A DNA stretch of 64,000 nucleotides. Origin: Thalassotalea eurytherma (GTDB lineage Bacteria > Pseudomonadota > Gammaproteobacteria > Enterobacterales > Alteromonadaceae). The position numbers and the translations under genes are program-made. The notes under the pieces were generated by a model. That model saw nothing but the letters and a program-made list of their open reading frames with translations, was not told where the DNA came from and made no database searches. The stretch spans positions 62,001 to 126,000 of the forward strand of contig NZ_BSSU01000002.1 in NCBI RefSeq assembly GCF_030161415.1, in the 5' to 3' direction. How positions within the stretch are numbered: the stretch's first letter is position 1; each line of letters begins with the position of its first letter. Positions 15,830 through 23,120 of this stretch are shown one piece after another.

Positions 15830-16061
15830 ATTTGCTAACACCAAGGCGGGCATGGTAACAGCCGCAGGCGTTATTGTTGTTGGGCTAGCTTATCTTGCCG
15901 AGCGCAAAGCAACCGAAGTTGCACGCGAAACGGGGCAAGCAATAAACCCGATTAACGATGACAATATTTTTAACCGTGGCGTTAACGCCGTTGGCGCAAA
16001 GCTAACGGGTAATGAAAACTTTCAGCTAGGCAGTTGGATTGCTAAAAAAATTCACGGCTAA
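15810..16061 (+). CDS. Small phage membrane protein
   Basis: An 83-residue protein with one central helix (MVTAAGVIVVGLAYLAE, residues 14-30) and a polar C-terminus. It overlaps the lytic gene by 20 bases. It could be a minor virion membrane protein or a lysis component; the sequence does not discriminate. Confidence 0.65.
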   Translation: MTNKLVKFANTKAGMVTAAGVIVVGLAYLAERKATEVARETGQAINPINDDNIFNRGVNAVGAKLTGNENFQLGSWIAKKIHG

Positions 16062-16085
16062 TTTTGCATTTTAAGGGGTATTACA

Positions 16086-16241
16086 ATGTTAGGGTCAATT
16101 TTAAAAACAATGGCGTTTAAGCTGTTAACGGAAAAAGTGATAATCAAAATCACGCTATCTTGTTGCGGTTACTTAGTGAAGAAAACCGACAACAAACTTG
16201 ACGATGAATTATTTGAAACGGTCAAAGGGGCATTAGAATGA
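16086..16241 (+). CDS. Very small phage protein (51 residues)
   Basis: ATG at 16086 after AAGGGG gives LGSILKTMAFKLLTEKV and ends TGA 16239-16241, overlapping the next start. The first 30 residues are hydrophobic to amphipathic and contain a CC pair; the tail is acidic. Function unknown. Confidence 0.55.
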   Translation: MLGSILKTMAFKLLTEKVIIKITLSCCGYLVKKTDNKLDDELFETVKGALE

Positions 16242-16414
16242 TGGAAAATCAAATAATCTTGTTGTTGTTATCACAAGTCATTATTGCGATTGCCAGTGTT
16301 GGAGCGATAAAGACGGAAATAGCATGGATAAAACGAACGCTTGAAAACCTTGAAAAGCGCGTTAAATTCATCGAGCAAGAAAGTCATTGCGTAAAGCATA
16401 AAAAGCCCTGTTAA
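16238..16414 (+). CDS. Single-helix membrane protein, holin/spanin-like candidate
   Basis: A 58-codon frame overlapping the previous gene by four bases. An N-terminal membrane helix (IILLLLSQVIIAIASVGAI) is followed by a charged coiled coil (KRTLENLEKRVKFIEQE). This layout is common in phage lysis accessory proteins and it is the last gene of the rightward operon, near the lytic enzyme, so a lysis role is a reasonable guess only. Its stop codon lies in the loop of the terminator. Confidence 0.55.
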   Translation: MMENQIILLLLSQVIIAIASVGAIKTEIAWIKRTLENLEKRVKFIEQESHCVKHKKPC

Positions 16415-16428
16415 CGCAGGGCTTTGTG
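16402..16428 (+). terminator. Terminator of the rightward phage operon
   Basis: A 9-bp stem AAAGCCCTG (16402-16410) with CAGGGCTTT (16417-16425). The loop contains the stop codon of the last gene. It is symmetric enough to stop leftward transcripts as well. Confidence 0.75.
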
Positions 16429-16478
16429 TTATCAAGGTAACGATAACAAGGCGAAAATATTGCTTTTTACGCGAGTTT

Positions 16479-16868
16479 TTAAGATTTTATTTGTTCCGTA
16501 ACATAACCTAAGAATCGCATCAGGAGAAACAATAAAAGAGTAAGTAATGGCAAGACCCACACAAATGCATAACTCGAAACGTATAGAGCAAAAAAGCCTG
16601 TCATTTCTATGTCTTGGTATAGCGACAAGCTAAGTGCACCGCCAAAAAACAAGAGAGTACCCCACCAACCTTCAAGTGCAAAGCGCACAAGCATATTGGT
16701 TAGTTTTTCGTGTTCTTGGGGTTTTTTATAGGCTAATGCAATTAAGCCACCTAAAATAAAGACCAAAAAAGGAGCGATAGCTGTTAAAAGCGCCATAAAA
16801 TAATGTTTCTTATTGGTTGATATTAACAACCGAAGATAACCAATAAGCACAACAATATCAACGAGCAA
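16479..16868 (-). CDS. Polytopic membrane protein, lysogeny-associated (moron candidate)
   Basis: A 129-residue protein with about four hydrophobic segments (near residues 5-15, 27-46, 68-85 and 97-120). It is on the integrase strand, five bases downstream of the integrase stop, and so probably co-expressed with it in the lysogen. The true start may be the internal MALLTAIAPF, which would leave three helices. Small membrane proteins at this position often alter the lysogen, for example by superinfection exclusion, but no family is recognised here. Confidence 0.6.
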   Translation of the reverse strand: MLVDIVVLIGYLRLLISTNKKHYFMALLTAIAPFLVFILGGLIALAYKKPQEHEKLTNMLVRFALEGWWGTLLFFGGALSLSLYQDIEMTGFFALYVSSYAFVWVLPLLTLLLFLLMRFLGYVTEQIKS

Positions 16869-16873
16869 AGTAC

Positions 16874-17773
16874 CTAATAAGGCAGTAGGTTTATAGCGCT
16901 TAACTTGATGCGCTCGCCTCTTCTGTCATAAATTTTGGTCATTTCAATGCTTGCATGACCTAACAATTGCTGAACCGCAATTAAATCCGCGCCGTTATCA
17001 AGTAGCATGGTTGCAAAGGTGCGCCTTAAATCGTGACTTGAAAAATGGGATAGGTTTAATAATCTACCAACAGTTTCGCAAGCATAGCTTTGCCTTTGGT
17101 CGCTCGGTGGCTCTAATGTGTAAGGATTACAAAAGACAAACCCTTTAGTGACTTTGTTTGCAATTAAGTGGGTTTTTAGCGCGGTTGCGGCGTTGTCTGT
17201 GAGCGGAATTAACCGCTTTTTGTTGCCTTTACCTGTGGCAACGATTGTTCCTGTAATAAAGTCGATATCATCAACCTTTAACCGTCTTGTTTCGATTCTA
17301 CGAAAACCAAGCTCTAAACCAAGCGCAATTGTTGCACCGTTCCACGCGTGCCGCTTGTCTATATGCGGCTGACGGTAGAAAGTGCGCAACGTTAAAATCT
17401 CTTCCAGTGTTAAACAGCGCCCTGCGGGTAGCGTCTGACCGCGCACAGGTTTTATTTTCTGTATACGCCAATGTTCCTCGATATTAAGATACCCAAGCAC
17501 ATAGCATTGCTCTGACAGGCTTTTAATGTTAGCTAACATTACTTTTAATGTACTAACGCTAAGTCCCTCCTCTTGCTTGTGCCTGATATAAGATAGGACG
17601 TGTTGATATTTCATGTCGCCCCAAGAGCAGTTATTAAAATCATCAGTGTCAAAAGTGAAGCGACAAAAATCCTTGAAACGGTAGCCGCAAACGTGAGCGG
17701 TAGACGGGGAAACGGTTAAAAAATAAGCGTGAGCGGGGTTAATTGTGTCCTGTGAAGTGGGTTTTTTCATCAT
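16874..17773 (-). CDS. int: Phage tyrosine integrase
   Basis: A 299-residue tyrosine recombinase. An N-terminal SAM-like arm-binding domain (about 20-95) is followed by the catalytic domain: the first Arg in LGFRRIETRRLKVDDID near residue 155-170, HDLRRTFATMLLDNG near 243-257, and LLGHASIEMTKIYDRRGE near 269-286 carrying the last His and the nucleophilic Tyr. All catalytic positions appear present. It is transcribed leftward from next to attR, as expected for the enzyme that inserted this element. Confidence 0.93.
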   Translation of the reverse strand: MMKKPTSQDTINPAHAYFLTVSPSTAHVCGYRFKDFCRFTFDTDDFNNCSWGDMKYQHVLSYIRHKQEEGLSVSTLKVMLANIKSLSEQCYVLGYLNIEEHWRIQKIKPVRGQTLPAGRCLTLEEILTLRTFYRQPHIDKRHAWNGATIALGLELGFRRIETRRLKVDDIDFITGTIVATGKGNKKRLIPLTDNAATALKTHLIANKVTKGFVFCNPYTLEPPSDQRQSYACETVGRLLNLSHFSSHDLRRTFATMLLDNGADLIAVQQLLGHASIEMTKIYDRRGERIKLSAINLLPY

Positions 17774-17897
17774 AATCCTTAAAAGTGAAAAAAAATTGAA
17801 AAAAATTTAACTATTAGAAACATCGCCTTACATGCGAATTCCTATTCAAATAGCCAAAATCACAAAAATACTAGGGTGTTTCCTAACCGTTTACAAC

Positions 17898-17913
17898 AAT
17901 AAATAGCTACAAT
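17898..17913. repeat. attR (right 16-bp direct repeat)
   Basis: Identical to 6153-6168. Here it overlaps a perfect inverted repeat, TACAATAT (17908-17915) and ATATTGTA (17921-17928) with a 5-bp spacer, a shape typical of tyrosine-recombinase core sites. It ends about 24 bases before the -35 box of the ilv promoter. The 17774-18168 stretch also holds the ilv promoter, leader and attenuator. Confidence 0.8.
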
Positions 17914-17936
17914 ATTCACTATATTGTAAAAAGTTA

Positions 17937-17964
17937 TTGACACTCACGTTGTGTTTGCTATTAA
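17937..17964 (+). promoter_or_regulatory. Promoter of the ilvIH leader
   Basis: TTGACA (17937-17942), 16-base spacer, TATTAA (17959-17964). It would start transcription near 17971, ahead of the leader peptide. Confidence 0.65.
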
Positions 17965-17998
17965 TAGAGCAATTAATATTTTAGTACATTAACTTTAA

Positions 17999-18070
17999 AT
18001 GAATTCAAGCTTAGTCCTCAACAAACTCTCAGTCGTGGTGATTTTATTACCCCGGGGTGCTTGTTGCTGA
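17999..18070 (+). CDS. ilvL-like: ilv attenuator leader peptide
   Basis: A 23-codon frame reads NSSLVLNKLSVVVILLPRGA and ends in two Cys. Eleven of its residues are Leu, Val or Ile, and VVVI..P..GA resembles the E. coli ilv leader. Ribosome stalling at branched-chain codons when these amino acids are short would prevent formation of the terminator that follows, the classical attenuation scheme. It lies between the promoter and ilvI. Confidence 0.85.
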   Translation: MNSSLVLNKLSVVVILLPRGACC

Positions 18071-18093
18071 TAAGTTTTAGTAATGAATCTAAC

Positions 18094-18128
18094 AAAGCCC
18101 CCACTCGACAGACTGGGGGCTTTTTTTA
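18094..18128 (+). terminator. ilv attenuator (transcription terminator before ilvI)
   Basis: A 10-bp stem AAAGCCCCCA (18094-18103) with TGGGGGCTTT (18114-18123), 10-base loop, then a T run. It sits between the leader peptide and ilvI, so it works as the attenuator. Confidence 0.9.
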
Positions 18129-18168
18129 TGTGTGGTTTTAATCGTTTTTAATATAGGGTAAAAAACAA

Positions 18169-19893
18169 ATGACAACGCAACAACTTACTGGCGCAGAAAT
18201 GGTAGTAAAAGCGTTAGCTGAATTAGATGTAGAGTACATCTTTGGCTACCCTGGCGGCTCAGTTCTAGATATCTATGATGCAATCTTTAATCAAGATGAC
18301 GTAGAGCATGTGCTTGTTCGCCACGAACAAGCGGCAACTCATATGGCAGACGGCTACGCTCGCGCAACTGGTCATGTTGGCGTTGTCTTAGCAACCTCTG
18401 GACCCGGCGCTACAAACTGTGTGACTGGTATCGCCACCGCATATATGGATTCAATTCCTATGGTGGTATTAGCGGGTCAAGTTGCTAGCAGCTTGATTGG
18501 CGACGACGCCTTTCAGGAAACCGATATTGTTGGCTGTTCTCGTCCTATCGTAAAGCATAGTTTTAGCTGTCGTAGTTTAAAAGACATCCCAAATGTTATT
18601 GCTAAGGCATTTTACATTGCCAATACTGGTCGCCCTGGACCTGTCGTTGTTGAACTGCCTAAAGATATATTAATACCAGATCACACCGCTGCATTTGAAA
18701 TGAACAAAGACGTCAATTTGCGTGCTTATAATCCAAATGTAAAAGGACATCAAAAACAAATTAGAAAAGCCGTGAGTACGATTACGCAAGCGAAACGCTT
18801 AGTTATCTATTCTGGTGGTGGCATTATTAGCGCTAACGCAAGCGAGCTATTAACTTCGCTAGTTGAACGATTAAAGGCGCCTATCACTAACACCTTAATG
18901 GGTTTAGGCGGCATAAGTGGCCTGCACGATAATTTCATCGGTATGTTAGGCATGCATGGCTCGCTTGAAGCTAATAAAGCAATGGCTAATGCTGACGTAA
19001 TTTTAGCATTAGGTGCACGTTTCGATGATAGGGTGACAAATAAGGTAGAGAAATTTTGCCCAAATGCCACCATCGTGCATGTTGATATCGATCCTACTTC
19101 AATATCGAAAACCATTAATGCTCACATTCCTATCGTTGGTTTGGTTGATATTGTTATGCAGCAGTTAATTGAAGAAATTGATGCGCAAGAATATGTGGTT
19201 GATGAAACAATTAATCAAAACTGGTGGCAGCAAATTAATGAATGGCGCCAAGTAAAGAGCATTAGTTATCAACAAGACCAAGGAAAAATTAAACCACAAC
19301 GGGTAATTGAGTCATTGTATGAAGTAACGCATGGTGATGCCTACATCTCTTCAGATGTTGGTCAACACCAAATGTTCGCTGCACAATACTACCCGTTCAA
19401 AAAGCCAAGACAATGGATTAACTCAGGTGGTTTAGGCACGATGGGTTTCGGTTTACCAGCAGCCATGGGCGTAAAAATGGCATTTCCTGACGCTGAGTCG
19501 GTTTGTGTAACAGGTGACGGCTCTATTCAAATGAATATTCAAGAATTATCGACCTGTTTGCAATATAACTTGCCGGTAAAAATCATCTCATTAAATAACC
19601 GTTCATTGGGCATGGTAAGACAATGGCAAGATATGATTTATGGTGGTAGGCATTCGTCGTCATATATGGAGTCACTGCCAGACTTTATTAAATTAGCAGA
19701 GTCATACGGCCACATAGGTATTCAAATTAATCACCTTGATGAGTTAGACGAAAAATTAGCGCAAGCATTTGCGATAAAAGATAGATTGGTTTTTGTTGAT
19801 ATTTTAGTAGATGAAAAAGAGCATGTTTACCCTATGCAAATTAAGCATGGCGCGGTAGATGAAATGTGGTTAAGCAAAGGAGTAAAAGCATAA
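18169..19893 (+). CDS. ilvI: Acetolactate synthase large (catalytic) subunit
   Basis: The 574-residue enzyme condenses pyruvate with pyruvate or 2-ketobutyrate, the first common step of valine, leucine and isoleucine synthesis. The thiamine-diphosphate glutamate is in [15 protein letters not shown] (about residue 53); the cofactor motif [12 protein letters not shown] lies near 450 and runs to SLNN. The length equals that of E. coli IlvI. Its stop overlaps the ilvH start (TAATG), so the subunits are translationally coupled. Controlled by the attenuator upstream. ilvB or ilvG are alternative names for the same reaction, but the pairing with a 165-residue ACT subunit favours ilvI. Confidence 0.95.
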   Translation: MTTQQLTGAEMVVKALAELDVEYIFGYPGGSVLDIYDAIFNQDDVEHVLVRHEQAATHMADGYARATGHVGVVLATSGPGATNCVTGIATAYMDSIPMVVLAGQVASSLIGDDAFQETDIVGCSRPIVKHSFSCRSLKDIPNVIAKAFYIANTGRPGPVVVELPKDILIPDHTAAFEMNKDVNLRAYNPNVKGHQKQIRKAVSTITQAKRLVIYSGGGIISANASELLTSLVERLKAPITNTLMGLGGISGLHDNFIGMLGMHGSLEANKAMANADVILALGARFDDRVTNKVEKFCPNATIVHVDIDPTSISKTINAHIPIVGLVDIVMQQLIEEIDAQEYVVDETINQNWWQQINEWRQVKSISYQQDQGKIKPQRVIESLYEVTHGDAYISSDVGQHQMFAAQYYPFKKPRQWINSGGLGTMGFGLPAAMGVKMAFPDAESVCVTGDGSIQMNIQELSTCLQYNLPVKIISLNNRSLGMVRQWQDMIYGGRHSSSYMESLPDFIKLAESYGHIGIQINHLDELDEKLAQAFAIKDRLVFVDILVDEKEHVYPMQIKHGAVDEMWLSKGVKA

Positions 19894-20390
19894 TGCGTCG
19901 TATTCTTGCAATTTTATTAGAGAATGAACCCGGTTCATTATCACGCATTGTTGGCCTATTTTCACAGCGTGCTTTTAATATTGAAACCTTATCTGTTGCG
20001 CCCACTGAAGACGCTAGCTTGTCGCGTATTACCATAGTGACAAAAGGTGACGATCGCGTACTTGAGCAAATTGTTAAACAAGTAAATAAACTGATTGATG
20101 TGATTAAGATTACCGACTTAACTGAGCGTAATCATGTTGAGCGTGAGTTGCTGTTAGTTAAAGTATTAGCAATGACAGATAAAGCGCGAACAGAAGTCAC
20201 CCGCATTACCGAGATCTTTCGAGGGTCAATTGTGGATATCGGTAAACAGGTATATACCATCGAGTTAACCGGTGACGTGGAAAAAATTAACGCCTTTATT
20301 GGTATTTTAGCCAATGAGACGGAAATCATAGAATCGGTGCGCTCAGGTACTGTAGGCATTGCGCGAGGTGAAAAAGCGCTTCGAATTTAA
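19893..20390 (+). CDS. ilvH: Acetolactate synthase small (regulatory) subunit
   Basis: A 165-residue regulatory subunit starting [20 protein letters not shown], an ACT domain with the NEPGxLSR valine-binding signature, followed by the second, less conserved domain of this family. It activates IlvI and confers valine feedback inhibition. The ATG overlaps the ilvI stop by one base; an upstream in-frame start is possible but would give an unusual extension, so the ATG at 19893 is chosen. Confidence 0.95.
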   Translation: MRRILAILLENEPGSLSRIVGLFSQRAFNIETLSVAPTEDASLSRITIVTKGDDRVLEQIVKQVNKLIDVIKITDLTERNHVERELLLVKVLAMTDKARTEVTRITEIFRGSIVDIGKQVYTIELTGDVEKINAFIGILANETEIIESVRSGTVGIARGEKALRI

Positions 20391-20464
20391 TATCACTCAC
20401 ATAGTTTTACGAGGGTAATTTGATTATACTGAGTCATTATTGCCCTCTAACGAACTCTCCTAGT

Positions 20465-20941
20465 ATGTCTTTGTCATTCACCATTGAAACGGCAAACAAA
20501 TCAGATAAAAAAGATATCACGGCCTTTTACAAACAACAGCAATATCCCGCTAAGTTTATGGGGTTTGATCATTGCTTTGTGGCAAAAGTGGATACGCTAA
20601 TCATTGGTTGTGTCATCATGTCAGACATAGAAAAAGCACACGACAAAATGCGAGACAACCATGATAGTAACGAGAGCAAGGCTCTGTTTTTACATGGTTT
20701 ATTTGTTGACCCAAAATACAGAAATTATGGCGTAAGTAAGGCGTTAATAGACGAGATGGCTTTATTGAAAAAGTCGATTATTTGCTTTGCAGATATATCG
20801 TTAACAGCATTATACCTCAAATCAGGTTTTAACAAGGTATCAGAAGACTCTTTACCTAAGCTTTACCACGAACGATATAAAAGCTATCGCAATAAGCAAA
20901 CGAATTTGCTTGCCTTTGTTCGCCCTATTTCACCGCGTTAA
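20465..20941 (+). CDS. GNAT-family N-acetyltransferase
   Basis: A 158-residue protein with GNAT core FLHGLFVDPKYRNYGVSKAL (about 80-99), where the acetyl-CoA loop reads RNYGVS, and the late motif SLTALYLKSGFNKV. The ATG at 20465 is preferred over an upstream TTG, which would add 15 unlikely residues. Substrate unknown. It is convergent with the sirtuin gene and the two coding ends overlap by 17 bases; acetylase and deacylase neighbours may be a coincidence. Confidence 0.8.
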   Translation: MSLSFTIETANKSDKKDITAFYKQQQYPAKFMGFDHCFVAKVDTLIIGCVIMSDIEKAHDKMRDNHDSNESKALFLHGLFVDPKYRNYGVSKALIDEMALLKKSIICFADISLTALYLKSGFNKVSEDSLPKLYHERYKSYRNKQTNLLAFVRPISPR

Positions 20942-21623
20942 GTAATTTATCGACAAGCTTGGGTACAGCATGACCTGCGCTATCTTCAATCACTTCAAGC
21001 TGGCTTGATTGCGCTAGTGAACGATTAATTTGTGGATTAGGATCTATGTAGTACACCTGGCAATCAGGTTTAGCGTATTCAACTAAACTCGCGGCAGGAT
21101 ACACTTGCATTGATGTGCCAACAATGAATATAACATCTGCTTGAGTGACTTGATGTGCAGCTTGTGTCAGTAGTGGAACACCTTCCCCAAACCATACGAT
21201 AAACGGGCGAATTTGCTCATGGTCTGCGCCGGTATCACCAAATAATATATCGCGACGACAATCATGAACATGGGCTTTGTTTTTGATACTACACGCTTTT
21301 AGTAACTCACCATGCAAATGCAGGACATTAGTTGCGCCAGCACGTTCATGCAGATCATCGACATTTTGGGTAATAATATTAACCTGATAGGCCGACTCAA
21401 GTTTTGTTAACGCTAAATGCCCTTCATTAGGCCCAACCGTTAACAGCTGGCGACGGCGTTGATTATAGAAATCGAGTACCAATTCAGGGTTTTGATTCCA
21501 ACCTTCAATTGACGCAACGGACATTACATCATGACCTTCCCATAACCCGTTATCATCACGAAATGTTTTTAAGCCACTTTCAGCGCTCATCCCTGCGCCC
21601 GTCATTACCACAATGTTTTTCAT
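20925..21623 (-). CDS. Sirtuin-family NAD-dependent protein deacylase without a canonical zinc site
   Basis: A 232-residue Sir2 protein: NAD motif MTGAGMSAESGLKTFRD (residues 7-23), TQNVDDLHERAG near 94-105 and the catalytic HLHG near 111-114. Family members remove acetyl or succinyl groups from lysine using NAD. The segment that normally carries two CxxC zinc pairs reads LKACSIKNKAHVHDCRRD, with only two isolated Cys, so zinc is probably not bound. Met at 21623 is preferred over an adjacent TTG. CobB is the nearest well-known relative, but the zinc difference argues against using that name. Confidence 0.88.
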   Translation of the reverse strand: MKNIVVMTGAGMSAESGLKTFRDDNGLWEGHDVMSVASIEGWNQNPELVLDFYNQRRRQLLTVGPNEGHLALTKLESAYQVNIITQNVDDLHERAGATNVLHLHGELLKACSIKNKAHVHDCRRDILFGDTGADHEQIRPFIVWFGEGVPLLTQAAHQVTQADVIFIVGTSMQVYPAASLVEYAKPDCQVYYIDPNPQINRSLAQSSQLEVIEDSAGHAVPKLVDKLLNAVK

Positions 21624-21635
21624 CAACTGTCCGTA

Positions 21636-22979
21636 TTACTCTTCGTTGTCGTTATCCTGAAGACCAGTTTTACGTTTTAGTACAGGCAAATCACCGGCAT
21701 CTTCAACAAAGCGAACTTTCTTTTTCACTTTAGCGCCCATTGCTTGTTTTTGAGCAGGTGCTGTGTTTTCTTCCTGCTTCGCTGCTTGTTTAGGCTTTTT
21801 ATCTTTCTTCGGTTTTAGCCCTTTAAATTTAGCAGGTAGTTCATTGATAACGTCAAAGCTAAATTGACTTTGTAAAAAGCCTTCAACATTTTTAAAACTT
21901 AACCAATCTTTAGGACCAACGAATGAAATTGCATCACCTTTACTACCCGCTCGGCCTGTTCGACCAATACGGTGAACAAATTCTTCCGTATGTTTTGGCA
22001 TATCAAAATTAATTACGTGAGAAACATTCACCAAATCTAGGCCACGTGATGCCAAATCTGTTGTTACTAAAACTTTAGACTGGCCACGGCTAAACTGCTC
22101 CATAATTTGGTTACGTTGGCCTTGGTTTAGTTCTCCGCTTAAGCCAACGGCAGGAATATCTTGCGCTGATAAGTAACTTGCTAAACGTTCAGTATCACTG
22201 CGAGTCGCGGTAAAAATAATGACTTGCGTAAATTTTTCATGAGTAAGCACATGACTGAGCAATGCTTCTTTGTGATCAAGGTTATCAGCTAAGTAAAAAC
22301 GTTTCGTGATGTCTTTATGTTCATCATGGCCTTGGTTAATTGAAATGCGTTTTGGCGACTTCAACATATCCATAGCAAACTCATTAACCTGCGCATGATC
22401 AAGTGTTGCGCTAAACATCAAGGTTTGGCGTTTACGGTGGTTTGCCGACTTGTTTACTTTATCAAGTTGCTCAGCAAAACCTAAATCAAGCATACGATCG
22501 GCTTCATCAAGGATCAGAAGCTCTAAACCTTCTAAATAAAAGTGCCCTTGATCAAGGTGGTCGGCTAAACGGCCTGGTGTTGCCACTAAAAAATGAGGGT
22601 GTTTTTCAAGTACTTTAACTTGATCATTAAAGTTTTCACCGCCAAGAATAAGCACCGCTTTATAAGACGTATTCGCCGTAAACAGTCGCAATTGACTAAA
22701 CACTTGTTTTGCCAATTCACGTGTTGGTGCCAAAATTAAAACTCGTGGATCTTTCTTTGATAACGCGCGTTGTTTTATAACTCTTTGCATCGCCGGTAAG
22801 ACGAAAGCTAAGGTTTTACCTGAACCTGTTCTTGAAGATGCAATAAGATCGTTACCTGCCATCGCGGCTGGGATTGCTTGTTGTTGAATGTCGGTTGGTG
22901 ATTTAAAACCTAAATGGTCAACCGTTTCAAGTAATTTACGATCAATACCAAAGTCAGAGAATTGCAAGTGATGCTCCAC
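21636..22979 (-). CDS. DEAD-box ATP-dependent RNA helicase
   Basis: A 447-residue helicase with the Q motif (FKSPTDIQQQAIP), Walker A SSRTGSGKT near residue 49-57, PTREL, DEAD (LILDEADRMLDLGFAEQ near 155), SAT and IGRTGRAG near 337-344. The C-terminal 70 residues are basic and rich in Lys, a typical RNA-binding tail. Likely acts in ribosome assembly or mRNA turnover, as SrmB and RhlE do; the exact subgroup is not settled by eye. It sits ten bases upstream of the sirtuin gene on the same strand. Confidence 0.93.
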   Translation of the reverse strand: MEHHLQFSDFGIDRKLLETVDHLGFKSPTDIQQQAIPAAMAGNDLIASSRTGSGKTLAFVLPAMQRVIKQRALSKKDPRVLILAPTRELAKQVFSQLRLFTANTSYKAVLILGGENFNDQVKVLEKHPHFLVATPGRLADHLDQGHFYLEGLELLILDEADRMLDLGFAEQLDKVNKSANHRKRQTLMFSATLDHAQVNEFAMDMLKSPKRISINQGHDEHKDITKRFYLADNLDHKEALLSHVLTHEKFTQVIIFTATRSDTERLASYLSAQDIPAVGLSGELNQGQRNQIMEQFSRGQSKVLVTTDLASRGLDLVNVSHVINFDMPKHTEEFVHRIGRTGRAGSKGDAISFVGPKDWLSFKNVEGFLQSQFSFDVINELPAKFKGLKPKKDKKPKQAAKQEENTAPAQKQAMGAKVKKKVRFVEDAGDLPVLKRKTGLQDNDNEE

Positions 22980-23079
22980 AATTAATAATTTATTCCTTGC
23001 CTATTATAACCTGTTAGCAGCCAATTAGTGCCAGTTAATTGTTTGAATAAGCGATTTAATTTTTTGTTTCTTGCATAAA

Positions 23080-23100
23080 AAAAGGAGCCTTAGCTCCTTC
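23080..23100 (-). terminator. Terminator of the secreted methyltransferase-like gene
   Basis: Stem AAGGAGC/GCTCCTT (23082-23088 with 23093-23099), 4-base loop, followed on the minus strand by seven T. Confidence 0.85.
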
Positions 23101-23120
23101 TTCTCATCATTGATAAACCA

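Larger units (their letters stand above)
6153..17913. mobile_element. Integrated tailless double-jelly-roll phage (PM2/autolykivirus-like provirus)
   Basis: An 11.7-kb block is bounded by the 16-bp direct repeat AATAAATAGCTACAAT. Inside are a divergent repressor, an HUH replication initiator, a FtsK/HerA-type packaging ATPase, a major capsid protein resembling PM2 P2, several proteins with single C-terminal or central membrane helices, a spike candidate, a lytic enzyme and a tyrosine integrase. There is no terminase, portal or tail gene. ATPase followed by double-jelly-roll capsid is the core of membrane-containing tailless phages; PM2-like proviruses are known in aquatic bacteria. Genes are tightly packed, often overlapping. 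All key genes look open, so it may be inducible; this cannot be judged from sequence. Confidence 0.88.

Noticed and set aside
6153-17913. Interpretation as a filamentous (inovirus) prophage, suggested by small membrane proteins, rolling-circle initiator and a small repressor
   Set aside because: There is no Zot-type ATPase of inovirus form or major coat protein of that kind. The P2-like capsid, the HerA/FtsK-type packaging ATPase and a lytic enzyme fit a tailless icosahedral membrane phage.
20925-20941. Convergent overlap of GNAT and sirtuin genes as a designed acetylation/deacetylation pair
   Set aside because: A 17-base tail overlap is common between convergent genes, and there is no evidence that the two share a substrate.
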